Below are positions 35,157 through 43,912 of a stretch of DNA of 64,000 bases, in pieces; within the stretch, counting starts at the first letter, position 1; every line of letters begins with the position of its first letter. The translations under genes were made by a program, and so were the position numbers. Source of the DNA: UBA952 sp044361535 (GTDB lineage Bacteria > Bacteroidota > Bacteroidia > Flavobacteriales_D > Crocinitomicaceae); contig JBIKIQ010000002.1 of assembly GCA_044361535.1 (NCBI GenBank), positions 1 through 64,000 of the forward strand. The letters are read 5' to 3'. Under the pieces are notes generated by a model. That model ran no database searches. It was not told the DNA's origin and saw only the letters and a program-made list of their open reading frames with translations.

Positions 35157-35189
35157 AACTTTTATTAATTAAATAAACTATTAAAAGTT
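35157..35189 (-). promoter_or_regulatory. Hairpin just upstream of rny start codon
   Basis: AACTTTTA (35157-35164) and TAAAAGTT (35182-35189) form an 8-bp stem with a 17-nt A/T loop. It lies only 3 nt from the rny ATG at 35153 and would cover its initiation region. Any regulatory role is inferred. Confidence 0.35.
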
Positions 35190-35208
35190 ATCGTTTGATG
35201 AGGTAAAA

Positions 35209-35493
35209 TTAAATTTCAGACAACTTCTTTTCAATATTCTCAAGGGCACTTTCCACATCTTTATAGTCTGGCTCTACTATTTTTGCAGGTTTGGAAGATG
35301 CTTTTGAAAGCAATTGTAAAGAAGACATTGCCAACAAATCTTGCATATCTTTAACAGCATAATTTTCCTGCAATAGGCGTATTGCTCGGTTTATATCTTC
35401 CGCTGCCTTTTGGATTTGAGTCTCTTCCCCAGCATTTACTTTCAGAGGATAAGTTCTACCACCAATAACAATATTTAAAGACAATTTCTCCAT
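35209..35493 (-). CDS. zapA: Cell division protein ZapA
   Basis: A 94-residue cytosolic ZapA homologue, which bundles FtsZ filaments at the division site. The N-terminal beta part LNIVIGGRTYPLKVNAGEE and the helix following KAAEDINRAIRLL are typical, with a C-terminal coiled coil. It starts 3 nt after the upstream coiled-coil gene. Gene order coiled-coil protein, zapA, rny is common in this phylum to my knowledge. Confidence 0.9.
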   Translation of the reverse strand: MEKLSLNIVIGGRTYPLKVNAGEETQIQKAAEDINRAIRLLQENYAVKDMQDLLAMSSLQLLSKASSKPAKIVEPDYKDVESALENIEKKLSEI

Positions 35494-35496
35494 GAA

Positions 35497-35808
35497 CTAT
35501 TTTTTAAGTTGTTCAATACAGTAATCAATTTCTTTTACCAATTCATCAATTTCATCTGCAGATCGACCCGTTGGTCGCTGAGAGGATTCGATAACTTGCT
35601 CATTTGCTAAATCTAAGTCCTGATTTAATTTTTCAATCGTTTCTACTAATTGATTTTCTCTTTGAGAACACTCATGTAGTTGTTCTTTAAATGATTGAAT
35701 TTCTTCAGCCATAGCAGTATTTTGACTCTTCAACACCATCATTCTCTGCGTTAGCGAGTTGATTTTTGCATGAATATTGTCAATACTATTCTGAATATTT
35801 TCATTCAT
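35497..35808 (-). CDS. Small coiled-coil protein upstream of zapA
   Basis: A 103-residue protein that is almost entirely coiled coil with heptad-like Leu/Ile spacing (IHAKINSLTQRMMVLKSQN, ENQLVETIEKLNQDLDLANE). A short acidic C-terminal helix ends in CIEQLKK. There is no signal peptide. Size and context recall ZapB-like division partners, but I cannot claim homology. It is the first gene of the operon with zapA and rny and has a -7 box close upstream. Confidence 0.8.
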   Translation of the reverse strand: MNENIQNSIDNIHAKINSLTQRMMVLKSQNTAMAEEIQSFKEQLHECSQRENQLVETIEKLNQDLDLANEQVIESSQRPTGRSADEIDELVKEIDYCIEQLKK

Positions 35809-35823
35809 AAATTTAGCTTTTTA

Positions 35824-35831
35824 CAAAGTTA
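35824..35831 (-). promoter_or_regulatory. -7 box of coiled-coil/zapA/rny operon
   Basis: Minus-strand TAACTTTG fits TAnnTTTG. The start near 35820 leaves a 12-nt leader to the ATG at 35808. Confidence 0.6.
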
Positions 35832-35899
35832 GCATTCAGACTAACATCTTTTCTATTTTCTTTAAATATTTTTCAATTAATCGAGAAATTACTTAAGCA

Positions 35900-37654
35900 T
35901 TAAAACTTAAAGGTAGCTCCTCCCATGATTTGAAATCCTGTTAGTGGATAATTGTACCACCGAAGGTAGCGTTGTGCCCCTACATTATTAAGTTGAATAA
36001 ATCCAGAAATCATTTTATTGAATTTATACTCTGTACTTAAATTAATATCGGCAAATGTTTTTAGTGGTGCTGCATATTGATTGTTCTCAATCACTACATT
36101 TGCAATGGTTGAATCATACACTAATGCTTTTCTACCTGTTTCAAGTGTTACATCTAAGTTGAAAATAAACTTCTCGTTTAAAACATAATTTCCACGAATC
36201 TTGAATTGAAATTGAGGTAAATTCCAAGCATAGGATTGATTTGTAGTTTCGTACGAGAAAAATCGCCCTATACCGTCAAGTTTTAATTTTTCACTCATTT
36301 GATAAGACAAAGACCCTTCAATTGTCATGATATTCATAGAATCATAAATAACTGAAAACTTGTTTAAATTTGAATAAAGCGTGTCATTTACAAAAAGCGC
36401 TTTATTGTTAACTCTAGCGTAATTTGCACCAATATTAAAACTTAATTGTTTACTTAATACTCCTTTGAACCCAGCATATGCATCAAAAACTGTGCTTTCG
36501 TTCAATAATCTAGAATTTGGTAATATAAATTCATTTTGTCGAGTAAGACTTCTCAATGTGTTTTGTTTCAAACCGCCTTTGATTCCTATGTATGGTATGA
36601 AAATATCATCAAACATGGAGTATTTTATCTCTGCTTGCGGATAAATATACGGCTTGGTTGTTTCTCGAATATTAGCGGATACATCAACTCCCACCGAAAC
36701 ACGAAGTTTGTCATTCATCATTTGTGTAACAACTCCTGGATTGAATTGAATAATCAGATCGTTAGAAACAAATCCCGTGTCTAGTGGACTAAGTGAATCT
36801 CCAGGAATACCGTACTTAAAGTTGTTATTGAACACATTTAAATTCACTAAGAATTTTTCTCTCCCCAAGCGATAAGAAAGTTGCGAATTGAAGGCTACGT
36901 AATGTTCTCCTGATTTCCATTTGGAAATGCTATCTTCAAACGGCCGTTTAGTTGTGAAATAATTATAGTTGAGCCCTAATTTGACATTCAATTTTGATGA
37001 GTCACTTTGTCCTTGATGAAGATGAAAGAGAACATCTCCCCCTGCATCTTGAAATCGTTGGGCAATATCTTTCCGCTCGATTAATCCCAATGAATCTCTT
37101 AATCCGTAGTAATTAAAACCATAATTCGTATAGTGGCCTGAACTACTGATGCTATATTTCTTTGCAAAATACGAGGCAAATGCACCTGATTGTGTTCGGT
37201 CAAAATAGGATGGAGCAAAGTCTTTCATTTTCTGAAAACTGCTGATATGTTTTCCATAAATTCCGTATTGCCAATTTGATTTTCCGATTGAGTTAAAATA
37301 AATTTCGCCCAAAGGCATGATTTGTGATCCAATGCCCACTTTAGCATAGAATGGGGTTAGAGTATCTTTGTTTAAATCTTTGCGTGGGTATTTTAGCTCT
37401 TCAATTTTTTGTCCATTTGCTAGAGGCGAATAGGAGGGTGATAATAAGGGAAATTCTTGAAGATTGGCAGTAATATTCGTATCAATTATCACTGGATTTG
37501 AATTGATTCTTGAGGCTGGGGAAACTTCGCGAAGCCCTGCCCCTTGTATGATAATAACACCCCCATTTTCACCGGGTTGTGCCAAGGACTGCAGTGTTAT
37601 CATTGTTATTGTAACAATCAATAAACACGTTTTATAGAAAAATAACTTCTTCAT
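35900..37654 (-). CDS. TonB-receptor-like outer-membrane beta-barrel
   Basis: A 584-residue outer-membrane protein. The signal peptide ends SLAQ (near residue 25), followed by a Pro/Asn-rich linker and then about 450 residues of alternating amphipathic strands with aromatic girdles. It ends in KF, typical of barrel C-termini. A TonB-receptor plug domain is not evident. The ATG at 37654 is chosen because GGAGGAAACTAAG lies directly before it, a clear Shine-Dalgarno, unusual in this phylum. A start at 37669 would overlap the TPR gene. It is coupled to the TPR gene (1-nt gap). Confidence 0.78.
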   Translation of the reverse strand: MKKLFFYKTCLLIVTITMITLQSLAQPGENGGVIIIQGAGLREVSPASRINSNPVIIDTNITANLQEFPLLSPSYSPLANGQKIEELKYPRKDLNKDTLTPFYAKVGIGSQIMPLGEIYFNSIGKSNWQYGIYGKHISSFQKMKDFAPSYFDRTQSGAFASYFAKKYSISSSGHYTNYGFNYYGLRDSLGLIERKDIAQRFQDAGGDVLFHLHQGQSDSSKLNVKLGLNYNYFTTKRPFEDSISKWKSGEHYVAFNSQLSYRLGREKFLVNLNVFNNNFKYGIPGDSLSPLDTGFVSNDLIIQFNPGVVTQMMNDKLRVSVGVDVSANIRETTKPYIYPQAEIKYSMFDDIFIPYIGIKGGLKQNTLRSLTRQNEFILPNSRLLNESTVFDAYAGFKGVLSKQLSFNIGANYARVNNKALFVNDTLYSNLNKFSVIYDSMNIMTIEGSLSYQMSEKLKLDGIGRFFSYETTNQSYAWNLPQFQFKIRGNYVLNEKFIFNLDVTLETGRKALVYDSTIANVVIENNQYAAPLKTFADINLSTEYKFNKMISGFIQLNNVGAQRYLRWYNYPLTGFQIMGGATFKF

Positions 37655-37655
37655 C

Positions 37656-40600
37656 TTAGTTTCCTCCATTTTTTAATTGATCAATTTCTTGTTTTACAAG
37701 ATTTGCATCTTCAACTATGCCATCTTCTTTGTCTGGATAATGACTCAAGACAGAGTTAATTGTTTGTTCTGCTTGAAAAAGATTGTTTTGTTTGATGCAA
37801 ATTCGAGACTGTAAAATCAATGTTTTAGCAATCCAGAAGTTATAAGCTGGTTTCATTTTTAATAGAACCCTTGCCTCAACATCTGCTTGAGTATAATCAT
37901 TTTGTAAGTAATAAATTTCTGCAATTACATACTGCGACTCTGAAGCCCATGAAGTAGTTGTGTTTTTTGAAATCCATGTCAGTGATGGGATAGCTTCAGC
38001 ATAATTGAGCATTTTAAAGTTTGAAATTCCTTTGGAATATTCTGCTTCTACTTTAATAGAATTGCTCAAATTCCCTGATTCTAAAATTAGTTTAGAATAA
38101 ATTGCTGCTGTATCATATTTTTGAAGAAGGAAACTTGAACGCATTAATCCTAGCCTAGCTGCATAGACAGAGGTTGGTTTTGTCGAAACTTTCTCCAATT
38201 CTATATAGTAGGTTATTGCCTGTTCGTATTCTCCAGAATTATAGGCTTGTTGTGAAACATAAGCAGCAGCAGTTTCAGAATAGGTATTCACTGGGAGGGT
38301 TAAAAGTTTTTTGTAAAGTTCAATTTTCTTAGGATTGTTGGCACTTCTACCGTAACAGTCTCCCAAGAAATACAATGCCTCAGCAGCATATCGACCTTCT
38401 GGAAATTTAGATAAGTAGGTTTCAAATTTTGGAATAGCAGCGGCAAACAAACTATCTGTATAGCTTTTCTCAGCTGGCTCAAAGTACAAATTTTCTATTT
38501 CATCCGAACTAATTTGAGCACAAGGATATTTGGTTATGAGCCCTGCGATTCGATCAGTTTCTCCTTTTGCTGAAAACACATTTTTTAAACCTGTCGCAGC
38601 CTTCATACAAATTGCGTTGTTTGATAAATTACCATCTAAAATTCGCTGGTATTCAGTTTCTGCTTTTTCAAAGTCATTTCGCAAGAAGTAAATGTCAGCC
38701 ACTTCAATTTGACAATCTAAATAAAATGCTGCTGAAGGATACTCTTTTAATATCCGGTTGAAATAGGTTAATGCACTTGCATAATCCGCTTTGTCGTCCT
38801 TATAGGCTAAAGCAAGGTCATACAGGGCCAATTGAAGAAAGCTAGATTTTTTATGGTTAGTTATTAATTTATTGAGAAGCTCAATTTTTTTATCATTTTG
38901 TTCTAAAAATCCGTGAGATTTGGACATGTAATACAATGCAATGTCTTCTCCTCCTTCACCGATGTCGAGTGCATTTTTGTAAAATTTAATAGCCTCTTCA
39001 TCCTTACGCAACATGTAATAGGAATCTCCAATTCGTAGATTGGCATCAACTAATTTTTTTTTGTCTTTTGTGCCAGACGTTGCGAAAATTCGAAACATTT
39101 CAATTGCATCGCTCAGATTTTTTTGCCTTAGTCTTATGTATCCCATTTGATAGTAAGCCTCGTGTCTCTTCTCTGCTGTGCTTCCAGATGGATCTTCTAA
39201 AAATGCTCTAAATGCATCTATGGCATCATTCAGCATAAGTGAATCTTTAGCACTTTTAGAAGTTTTCGTTTCAAATTGGCGTAGCGTCGATTCGGCAATC
39301 CAGTATTTTGATAAGCTTTTTAAACGAACATCTTCTTGGTATTTATTGACCAATTTGAATTTTGAAATTGCATCTTTGAATTCTGAGTTTAAGAAAAGTG
39401 TGACACCATAATTATAAGCAACCGATTGATAAATCATTTTTAACTTTGGATCTTTTACTGAAATATTATCAATGGTAGAAAGCGCCAACTCATAGTTGTT
39501 TGTACGTCTATAAACTTCAACTAAAAACTGATAAATTTCATTTTTTCTATCTGAGTTCGGAAATAGTTTAAGGAATTTTTCAAATATTTGAACCGACTGA
39601 TTATAAGGACTGTCATCCACATTAAATGCAATTACAGCGGCATTATAAAGCGCATCTTCTTGAAGTGTTCTATTGAAACTCATTTCAGCAGCTTTTTCAA
39701 AAGCAGTTCGCGCATTTATGAGTTTAGCTAAGTCTTCTGTTTTCTCATATTGTTGCTTAAATATATCGGCAATTTGATAATAAACTATTTGTGAAAGACT
39801 GTCTTGTTTTGTTAGAACCAAATTGAATTTTGCAATAGCCTTTTCTAAGTTGCCAGTTTTATAAAAAGCATTTCCAAAAGCATAGTTAAAATTACGATCT
39901 GATGTTCTAATTTTTTGAGCTCTCAACGTTGAGTCGTAGTCTTCATAGAAAGGAATAGCCTTTTGGTATTCCTTTAACTGGTAATATGAGTTTCCGATCA
40001 GATAGCGATTATCATAACTTAGTTTTTCCACCACTTCTTTAGATGAATAATTATCTATACATTCTTGGTATTTTTTTAGATTGTGTTTGATTTGAACCAA
40101 ATAATTATACACTTGATCTAAATATTGTTGGTCATTTTTTAGGCCATTAAAACTTGTAAATGCCTCCATTGATGTACTATCCTCAGCAAACCAAATAGTG
40201 CCGTAGTAGAACTTTGATGAATATCCAAACTTAGTTTTGTTTTCTTTTGAATTAATGAAAGTAGCTTTTGCTTTAGAGTTTTCGTTTAGTAAATGAAAAT
40301 TATATCCATGCTTGAAATAAAATTCATCTTTTTCAGAGGCATCTAGGTCGGAAGCTATCACTTTTTCAAACCATTTTTTCGTGTCCTTTTTATTTTGTTT
40401 TGAGAAATAGTAATTTCCTAATTTGAAATAGATGGTGTTTTTGTAAATGTTCTCAGGATAATCTTTATTAAACTGCATGAATAAACGAATTGCTTCATCA
40501 TGATGATTAAGATTTAAGGCGCTTAAACCTGAATAATACCTTGCTTTTACAAAAAAGGGGTCATTGTTATTTTTACAGGAATTCAAAAATGTTTCGAATT

Positions 40601-40745
40601 CGAATTTTGCAGAACTGTATTCTTGTTTTAAAAAAAGTTCTTCTGCGCGATAAAATCCTTCGTATTCGCTTGTATATTTTTGTGTTGCTTGCGAGAAATA
40701 AGCTTCAGCAAGAAAAATAGAAAAAATCAAAATTAGGTATTTCAT
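37656..40745 (-). CDS. Large periplasmic TPR protein
   Basis: A 1029-residue exported protein with signal peptide (residues 1-18, ending AEAYFSQ). It is built of about 20 or more tetratricopeptide-like repeats; examples are YYSGLSALNLNHHDEAIRLF near residue 67, YYQMGYIRLRQKNLSDAIEMF near 527 and AEALYFLGDCYGRSANNPKKI near 787. Proteins of this size and layout are often labelled a putative component of the TonB system in Bacteroidota, and the adjacent barrel protein supports an envelope-complex role. Specific function is not known. Confidence 0.8.
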   Translation of the reverse strand: MKYLILIFSIFLAEAYFSQATQKYTSEYEGFYRAEELFLKQEYSSAKFEFETFLNSCKNNNDPFFVKARYYSGLSALNLNHHDEAIRLFMQFNKDYPENIYKNTIYFKLGNYYFSKQNKKDTKKWFEKVIASDLDASEKDEFYFKHGYNFHLLNENSKAKATFINSKENKTKFGYSSKFYYGTIWFAEDSTSMEAFTSFNGLKNDQQYLDQVYNYLVQIKHNLKKYQECIDNYSSKEVVEKLSYDNRYLIGNSYYQLKEYQKAIPFYEDYDSTLRAQKIRTSDRNFNYAFGNAFYKTGNLEKAIAKFNLVLTKQDSLSQIVYYQIADIFKQQYEKTEDLAKLINARTAFEKAAEMSFNRTLQEDALYNAAVIAFNVDDSPYNQSVQIFEKFLKLFPNSDRKNEIYQFLVEVYRRTNNYELALSTIDNISVKDPKLKMIYQSVAYNYGVTLFLNSEFKDAISKFKLVNKYQEDVRLKSLSKYWIAESTLRQFETKTSKSAKDSLMLNDAIDAFRAFLEDPSGSTAEKRHEAYYQMGYIRLRQKNLSDAIEMFRIFATSGTKDKKKLVDANLRIGDSYYMLRKDEEAIKFYKNALDIGEGGEDIALYYMSKSHGFLEQNDKKIELLNKLITNHKKSSFLQLALYDLALAYKDDKADYASALTYFNRILKEYPSAAFYLDCQIEVADIYFLRNDFEKAETEYQRILDGNLSNNAICMKAATGLKNVFSAKGETDRIAGLITKYPCAQISSDEIENLYFEPAEKSYTDSLFAAAIPKFETYLSKFPEGRYAAEALYFLGDCYGRSANNPKKIELYKKLLTLPVNTYSETAAAYVSQQAYNSGEYEQAITYYIELEKVSTKPTSVYAARLGLMRSSFLLQKYDTAAIYSKLILESGNLSNSIKVEAEYSKGISNFKMLNYAEAIPSLTWISKNTTTSWASESQYVIAEIYYLQNDYTQADVEARVLLKMKPAYNFWIAKTLILQSRICIKQNNLFQAEQTINSVLSHYPDKEDGIVEDANLVKQEIDQLKNGGN

Positions 40746-40872
40746 TGAAATATATTAAGGCAAGTAAAATTACAAACGCATAGTCCACCGAATTTTCAGT
40801 CAATCAAAAGTTTTACACTCTAATCTGTTAAGAGAAAATAATTTACATTGTTTCAAATGTTACTAATTTTTT

Positions 40873-40880
40873 GAACTTTG
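40873..40880 (+). promoter_or_regulatory. Candidate -7 box of ftsE
   Basis: GAACTTTG has one mismatch to TAnnTTTG. A TTG at 40848-40850 lies 22 bp upstream. The predicted start near 40884 favours the GTG at 40896 as initiation codon. Confidence 0.4.
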
Positions 40881-40895
40881 TTGAAATTCATAAAA

Positions 40896-41570
40896 GTGTC
40901 AGCAGTTATAGAACTTAATCAGGTAAACATTTATCAGTCCAAAAAATTAATTTTGGAAAACGTTAATCTTACGTTGAACGAAACTGAATTTGCCTATTTA
41001 ATTGGAAAAACTGGAAGTGGAAAAAGTAGTTTATTGAAGATATTGTATGGTGAATTGCCATTGACTGAGGGAAATGGAAGTGTCGCCGGTTTTGATCTAA
41101 AAAACTTAAAGCGTTCTGATGTTCCTATGTTGCGTAGAAAAATCGGTATTGTTTTTCAAGATTTTCAACTATTAATGGATCGCACAGTTATTCAAAACAT
41201 GATTTTTGTTTTAGGAGCTACTGGTTGGAAGGATAAGACCTTGATTCAGAAAAGGGCCTTGAGTGTGTTGCAGTTAGTGGGAGTTGAACAAAAAGCAAAC
41301 GCCATGCCGCATGCACTGTCTGGTGGTGAACAACAACGTGTGGCCATAGCAAGAGCCTTGTTAAATCAACCAGAACTGTTATTGGCAGATGAGCCAACCG
41401 GAAATCTAGATCCAGAGACTTCTGAAGAAATCATGCATTTACTTATAGCAGTCGCGAAAGAGGAGAAATCAGCAATTCTGATGGCAACCCATGACTTAAA
41501 TATGGTCAAGAAATTCCCTGCAAAAGTATTGCGCGTTGGAAACGGTTCAGTAACCCAAGTTAATGTTTAG
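40896..41570 (+). CDS. ftsE: FtsE-type ABC transporter ATPase
   Basis: A 224-residue ATPase of the FtsE/lipoprotein-export group. FtsE pairs with FtsX to activate cell-wall hydrolases at the septum. Walker A GKTGSGKS is near residue 36, the Q-loop FQDFQLL near 87, the signature LSGGEQQR near 135, Walker B LLLADEPTGNLD near 155-166 and the H-loop THD near 191. The GTG at 40896 (VSAVIELNQVNIY) matches family N-termini; TTG at 40878 is an alternative. No ftsX is adjacent. Confidence 0.85.
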   Translation: MSAVIELNQVNIYQSKKLILENVNLTLNETEFAYLIGKTGSGKSSLLKILYGELPLTEGNGSVAGFDLKNLKRSDVPMLRRKIGIVFQDFQLLMDRTVIQNMIFVLGATGWKDKTLIQKRALSVLQLVGVEQKANAMPHALSGGEQQRVAIARALLNQPELLLADEPTGNLDPETSEEIMHLLIAVAKEEKSAILMATHDLNMVKKFPAKVLRVGNGSVTQVNV

Positions 41571-41621
41571 GAGCTTGTTTTGATCAATTAGAACTTTAGC
41601 TAACCGAATTCTTTCAAATGT

Positions 41622-42764
41622 TTAAGCGTTCAAAACTCCTCGAGAAATAACGATTTTTTGCACTTCGGAAGTGCCTTCGTATATCTGAGTAATTTTAGCA
41701 TCACGCATCAATCTTTCTACATGGTATTCTTTCACAAATCCATATCCACCGTGTATTTGAACAGCCTCAACAGTTTGTTCCATTGCTACTTTTGATGCAT
41801 ATAATTTAGCCATTGCAGACGATTGATCGTAGTTTCTGCCTTGGTCTTTGTCTAATGCTGATTTATACACCAATAAACGCGCAGCTTCAATTTCGGTGGC
41901 CATATCAGCTAATTTGAATGCAATCGCTTGATGTTTATAGATTTCTTTGCCAAATGCTTTACGTTGTTTTGAATATTCAGTAGCTAATTCAAATCCACCC
42001 GCTGCAATTCCTAAGGCCTGAGCAGCAATTCCAATTCTACCTCCCGACAAAACCTTCATGGCGAATTTAAAGCCAAAACCATCCTCTCCAATTCTATTTT
42101 CTTTTGGAACTTTCACATCGTTAAATAACAAGGTATGTGTGTCGCTTCCTCGAATTCCCATTTTATCTTCTTTAGCTCCAACGATGAAACCATCCATTCC
42201 TCGTTCAACGATTAAAGCATTAATTCCTTTATGCCCTAGCTCTACATTCGTTTGAGCAATTACCAAATAAACAGATGCGGATGAACCGTTAGTTATCCAG
42301 TTTTTAGTTCCGTTTAATAAATAATGGTCTCCCATATCAATGGCAGTAGTTCTTTGAGATGTTGCGTCAGAACCAGCCTCCGGTTCAGATAAACAAAATG
42401 CACCAATTTTCTCGCCGGTAGCAAGTGGAACTAAATATTTTAGTTTTTGTTCTTCAGTTCCAAATTTTTCCAAGCCCCAACAAACTAATGAATTATTCAC
42501 TGACATACAAACAGATGTGGATGCATCTACCTTGGAAATTTCTTCCATTGCCAATACATAAGACAAGGTATCCATTCCACTTCCTCCGTATTTGGGATCA
42601 ACCATCATACCCATGAAACCAAGTTCTGCCAATTGTTTGATTTCCTCAGCAGGGAACTTCTGTAAATTATCACGCTCGATAACTCCAGGTTTTAAAACAT
42701 TTTGAGCAAAATCTCTAGCTGCCTCTTTTACGGCAATTTGTTCTTCAGTTAATTCAAAATTCAT
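41622..42764 (-). CDS. Acyl-CoA dehydrogenase
   Basis: A 380-residue flavoenzyme that introduces the alpha-beta double bond into acyl-CoA. Family signatures are GAFCLSEPEAGSDATSQRT near residue 120, the C-terminal QIHGGYGFVKEYHVERLMRDAKI near 340 and the catalytic Glu in QIYEGTSEVQKIV (near residue 364). Overall it resembles short-chain (butyryl-CoA) dehydrogenases. It is monocistronic, with its own -7 box about 30 nt upstream. Confidence 0.95.
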   Translation of the reverse strand: MNFELTEEQIAVKEAARDFAQNVLKPGVIERDNLQKFPAEEIKQLAELGFMGMMVDPKYGGSGMDTLSYVLAMEEISKVDASTSVCMSVNNSLVCWGLEKFGTEEQKLKYLVPLATGEKIGAFCLSEPEAGSDATSQRTTAIDMGDHYLLNGTKNWITNGSSASVYLVIAQTNVELGHKGINALIVERGMDGFIVGAKEDKMGIRGSDTHTLLFNDVKVPKENRIGEDGFGFKFAMKVLSGGRIGIAAQALGIAAGGFELATEYSKQRKAFGKEIYKHQAIAFKLADMATEIEAARLLVYKSALDKDQGRNYDQSSAMAKLYASKVAMEQTVEAVQIHGGYGFVKEYHVERLMRDAKITQIYEGTSEVQKIVISRGVLNA

Positions 42765-42795
42765 CGTTTATGAAGTTTTAGTTGTTTCTTTGTTA

Positions 42796-42803
42796 CAAAT
42801 TTA
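42796..42803 (-). promoter_or_regulatory. -7 box of acyl-CoA dehydrogenase gene
   Basis: Minus-strand TAAATTTG fits TAnnTTTG. The predicted leader is about 28 nt. A one-mismatch plus-strand box (TTCATTTG, 42809-42816, with TTTG 16 bp upstream) may serve the divergent anmK. Confidence 0.6.
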
Positions 42804-42835
42804 ATGGTTTCATTTGTTAAAACCCAAAATAAAAT

Positions 42836-43909
42836 ATGGTTGAGTTAGAAATTCTTGGTTTAATGTCAGGAACCTCGCTTGATGGTTTGGATATTGCTCA
42901 CGTAAAATTTACTTTTTTGGAGGATTCTAAAAGTTTTAAATTGCTGAATTTCAAAACATTTAATTACTCAATTGACTTTCAAGAAGAAATCAGAAACGCG
43001 ACAAATCTATCAGCGATTGAACTTATTCAACTCGATAAAAAAATTGGAAAAGAAATCGCAACTCATGTTAATTCATTTATTAATGAAAACAAGTTAGATC
43101 GATCAAAGATTCATGCCATTGCTTCACACGGACAAACGATTTATCATCAACCGGAAAATGGCTTTACGGTTCAAATTGGTTGTGGGGCAACGATTGCTTA
43201 TCATACAAAACTTCAAGTTGTAAATGATTTTCGTACAATGGATGTAGTTGCCGGTGGACAAGGAGCTCCACTAGTTCCAAAAGGAGATTTTGATTTATTC
43301 CAGAAGCAAGCAGAGGCTTTTTTAAATTTGGGTGGATTCGCTAATATTAGCCTAAAAAAAGATAATGAAATCATTGCGTTAGATATTAGTCCAGCTAACT
43401 TACCCTTGAATGAGATCGTTCATACAATGGGATTAACTTTTGATAAAGATGGTTTGCTGGCAAGAAGTGGGAACGTTAATAACGAATTATTTAATGAATT
43501 AAATGAGTTGGACTTTTATTCGCAAAACGCTCCAAAATCCTTGGGTACAGAATGGCTAAATGATGAATTTTACCCTATAATTGAGAAATATGCCCTTTCA
43601 GAAGCTGATCAACTTGCCACAATTATAGAACACATAGCATTTCAAATTGCCAAAATTGCCAATGAAATGGAGTTGAGGCAGATTCTAGTTACAGGTGGTG
43701 GAACAAAAAACGTTTATTTTATGGAACGGATTAGTGATTTAACTACGGCTCAAGTTAAAATTCCTGAGGATTCAATTTCCGATTTTAAGGAAGCCATTAT
43801 TTTTGCCTATTTGGGAGCTTTATTTTTATTGGATCAACCAAATTGTGTTTCAACGGTAACGGGAGCAGAAAAATCAGTTATTGGCGGATGTCTGCACAAG
43901 GCAGGATAA
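42836..43909 (+). CDS. anmK: Anhydro-N-acetylmuramic acid kinase
   Basis: AnmK (357 aa) opens and phosphorylates 1,6-anhydro-MurNAc during peptidoglycan recycling, giving MurNAc-6-phosphate. The ATP-binding start motif LGLMSGTSLDGLDIAHV (residues 6-22) is diagnostic. ASHGQTIYHQP is near residue 99, GGQGAPLVPKGD near 140 and VTGGGTKNVYFMERI near 286. No other recycling gene is adjacent, although other cell-wall genes occur in the window. Confidence 0.95.
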   Translation: MVELEILGLMSGTSLDGLDIAHVKFTFLEDSKSFKLLNFKTFNYSIDFQEEIRNATNLSAIELIQLDKKIGKEIATHVNSFINENKLDRSKIHAIASHGQTIYHQPENGFTVQIGCGATIAYHTKLQVVNDFRTMDVVAGGQGAPLVPKGDFDLFQKQAEAFLNLGGFANISLKKDNEIIALDISPANLPLNEIVHTMGLTFDKDGLLARSGNVNNELFNELNELDFYSQNAPKSLGTEWLNDEFYPIIEKYALSEADQLATIIEHIAFQIAKIANEMELRQILVTGGGTKNVYFMERISDLTTAQVKIPEDSISDFKEAIIFAYLGALFLLDQPNCVSTVTGAEKSVIGGCLHKAG

Positions 43910-43912
43910 AGA

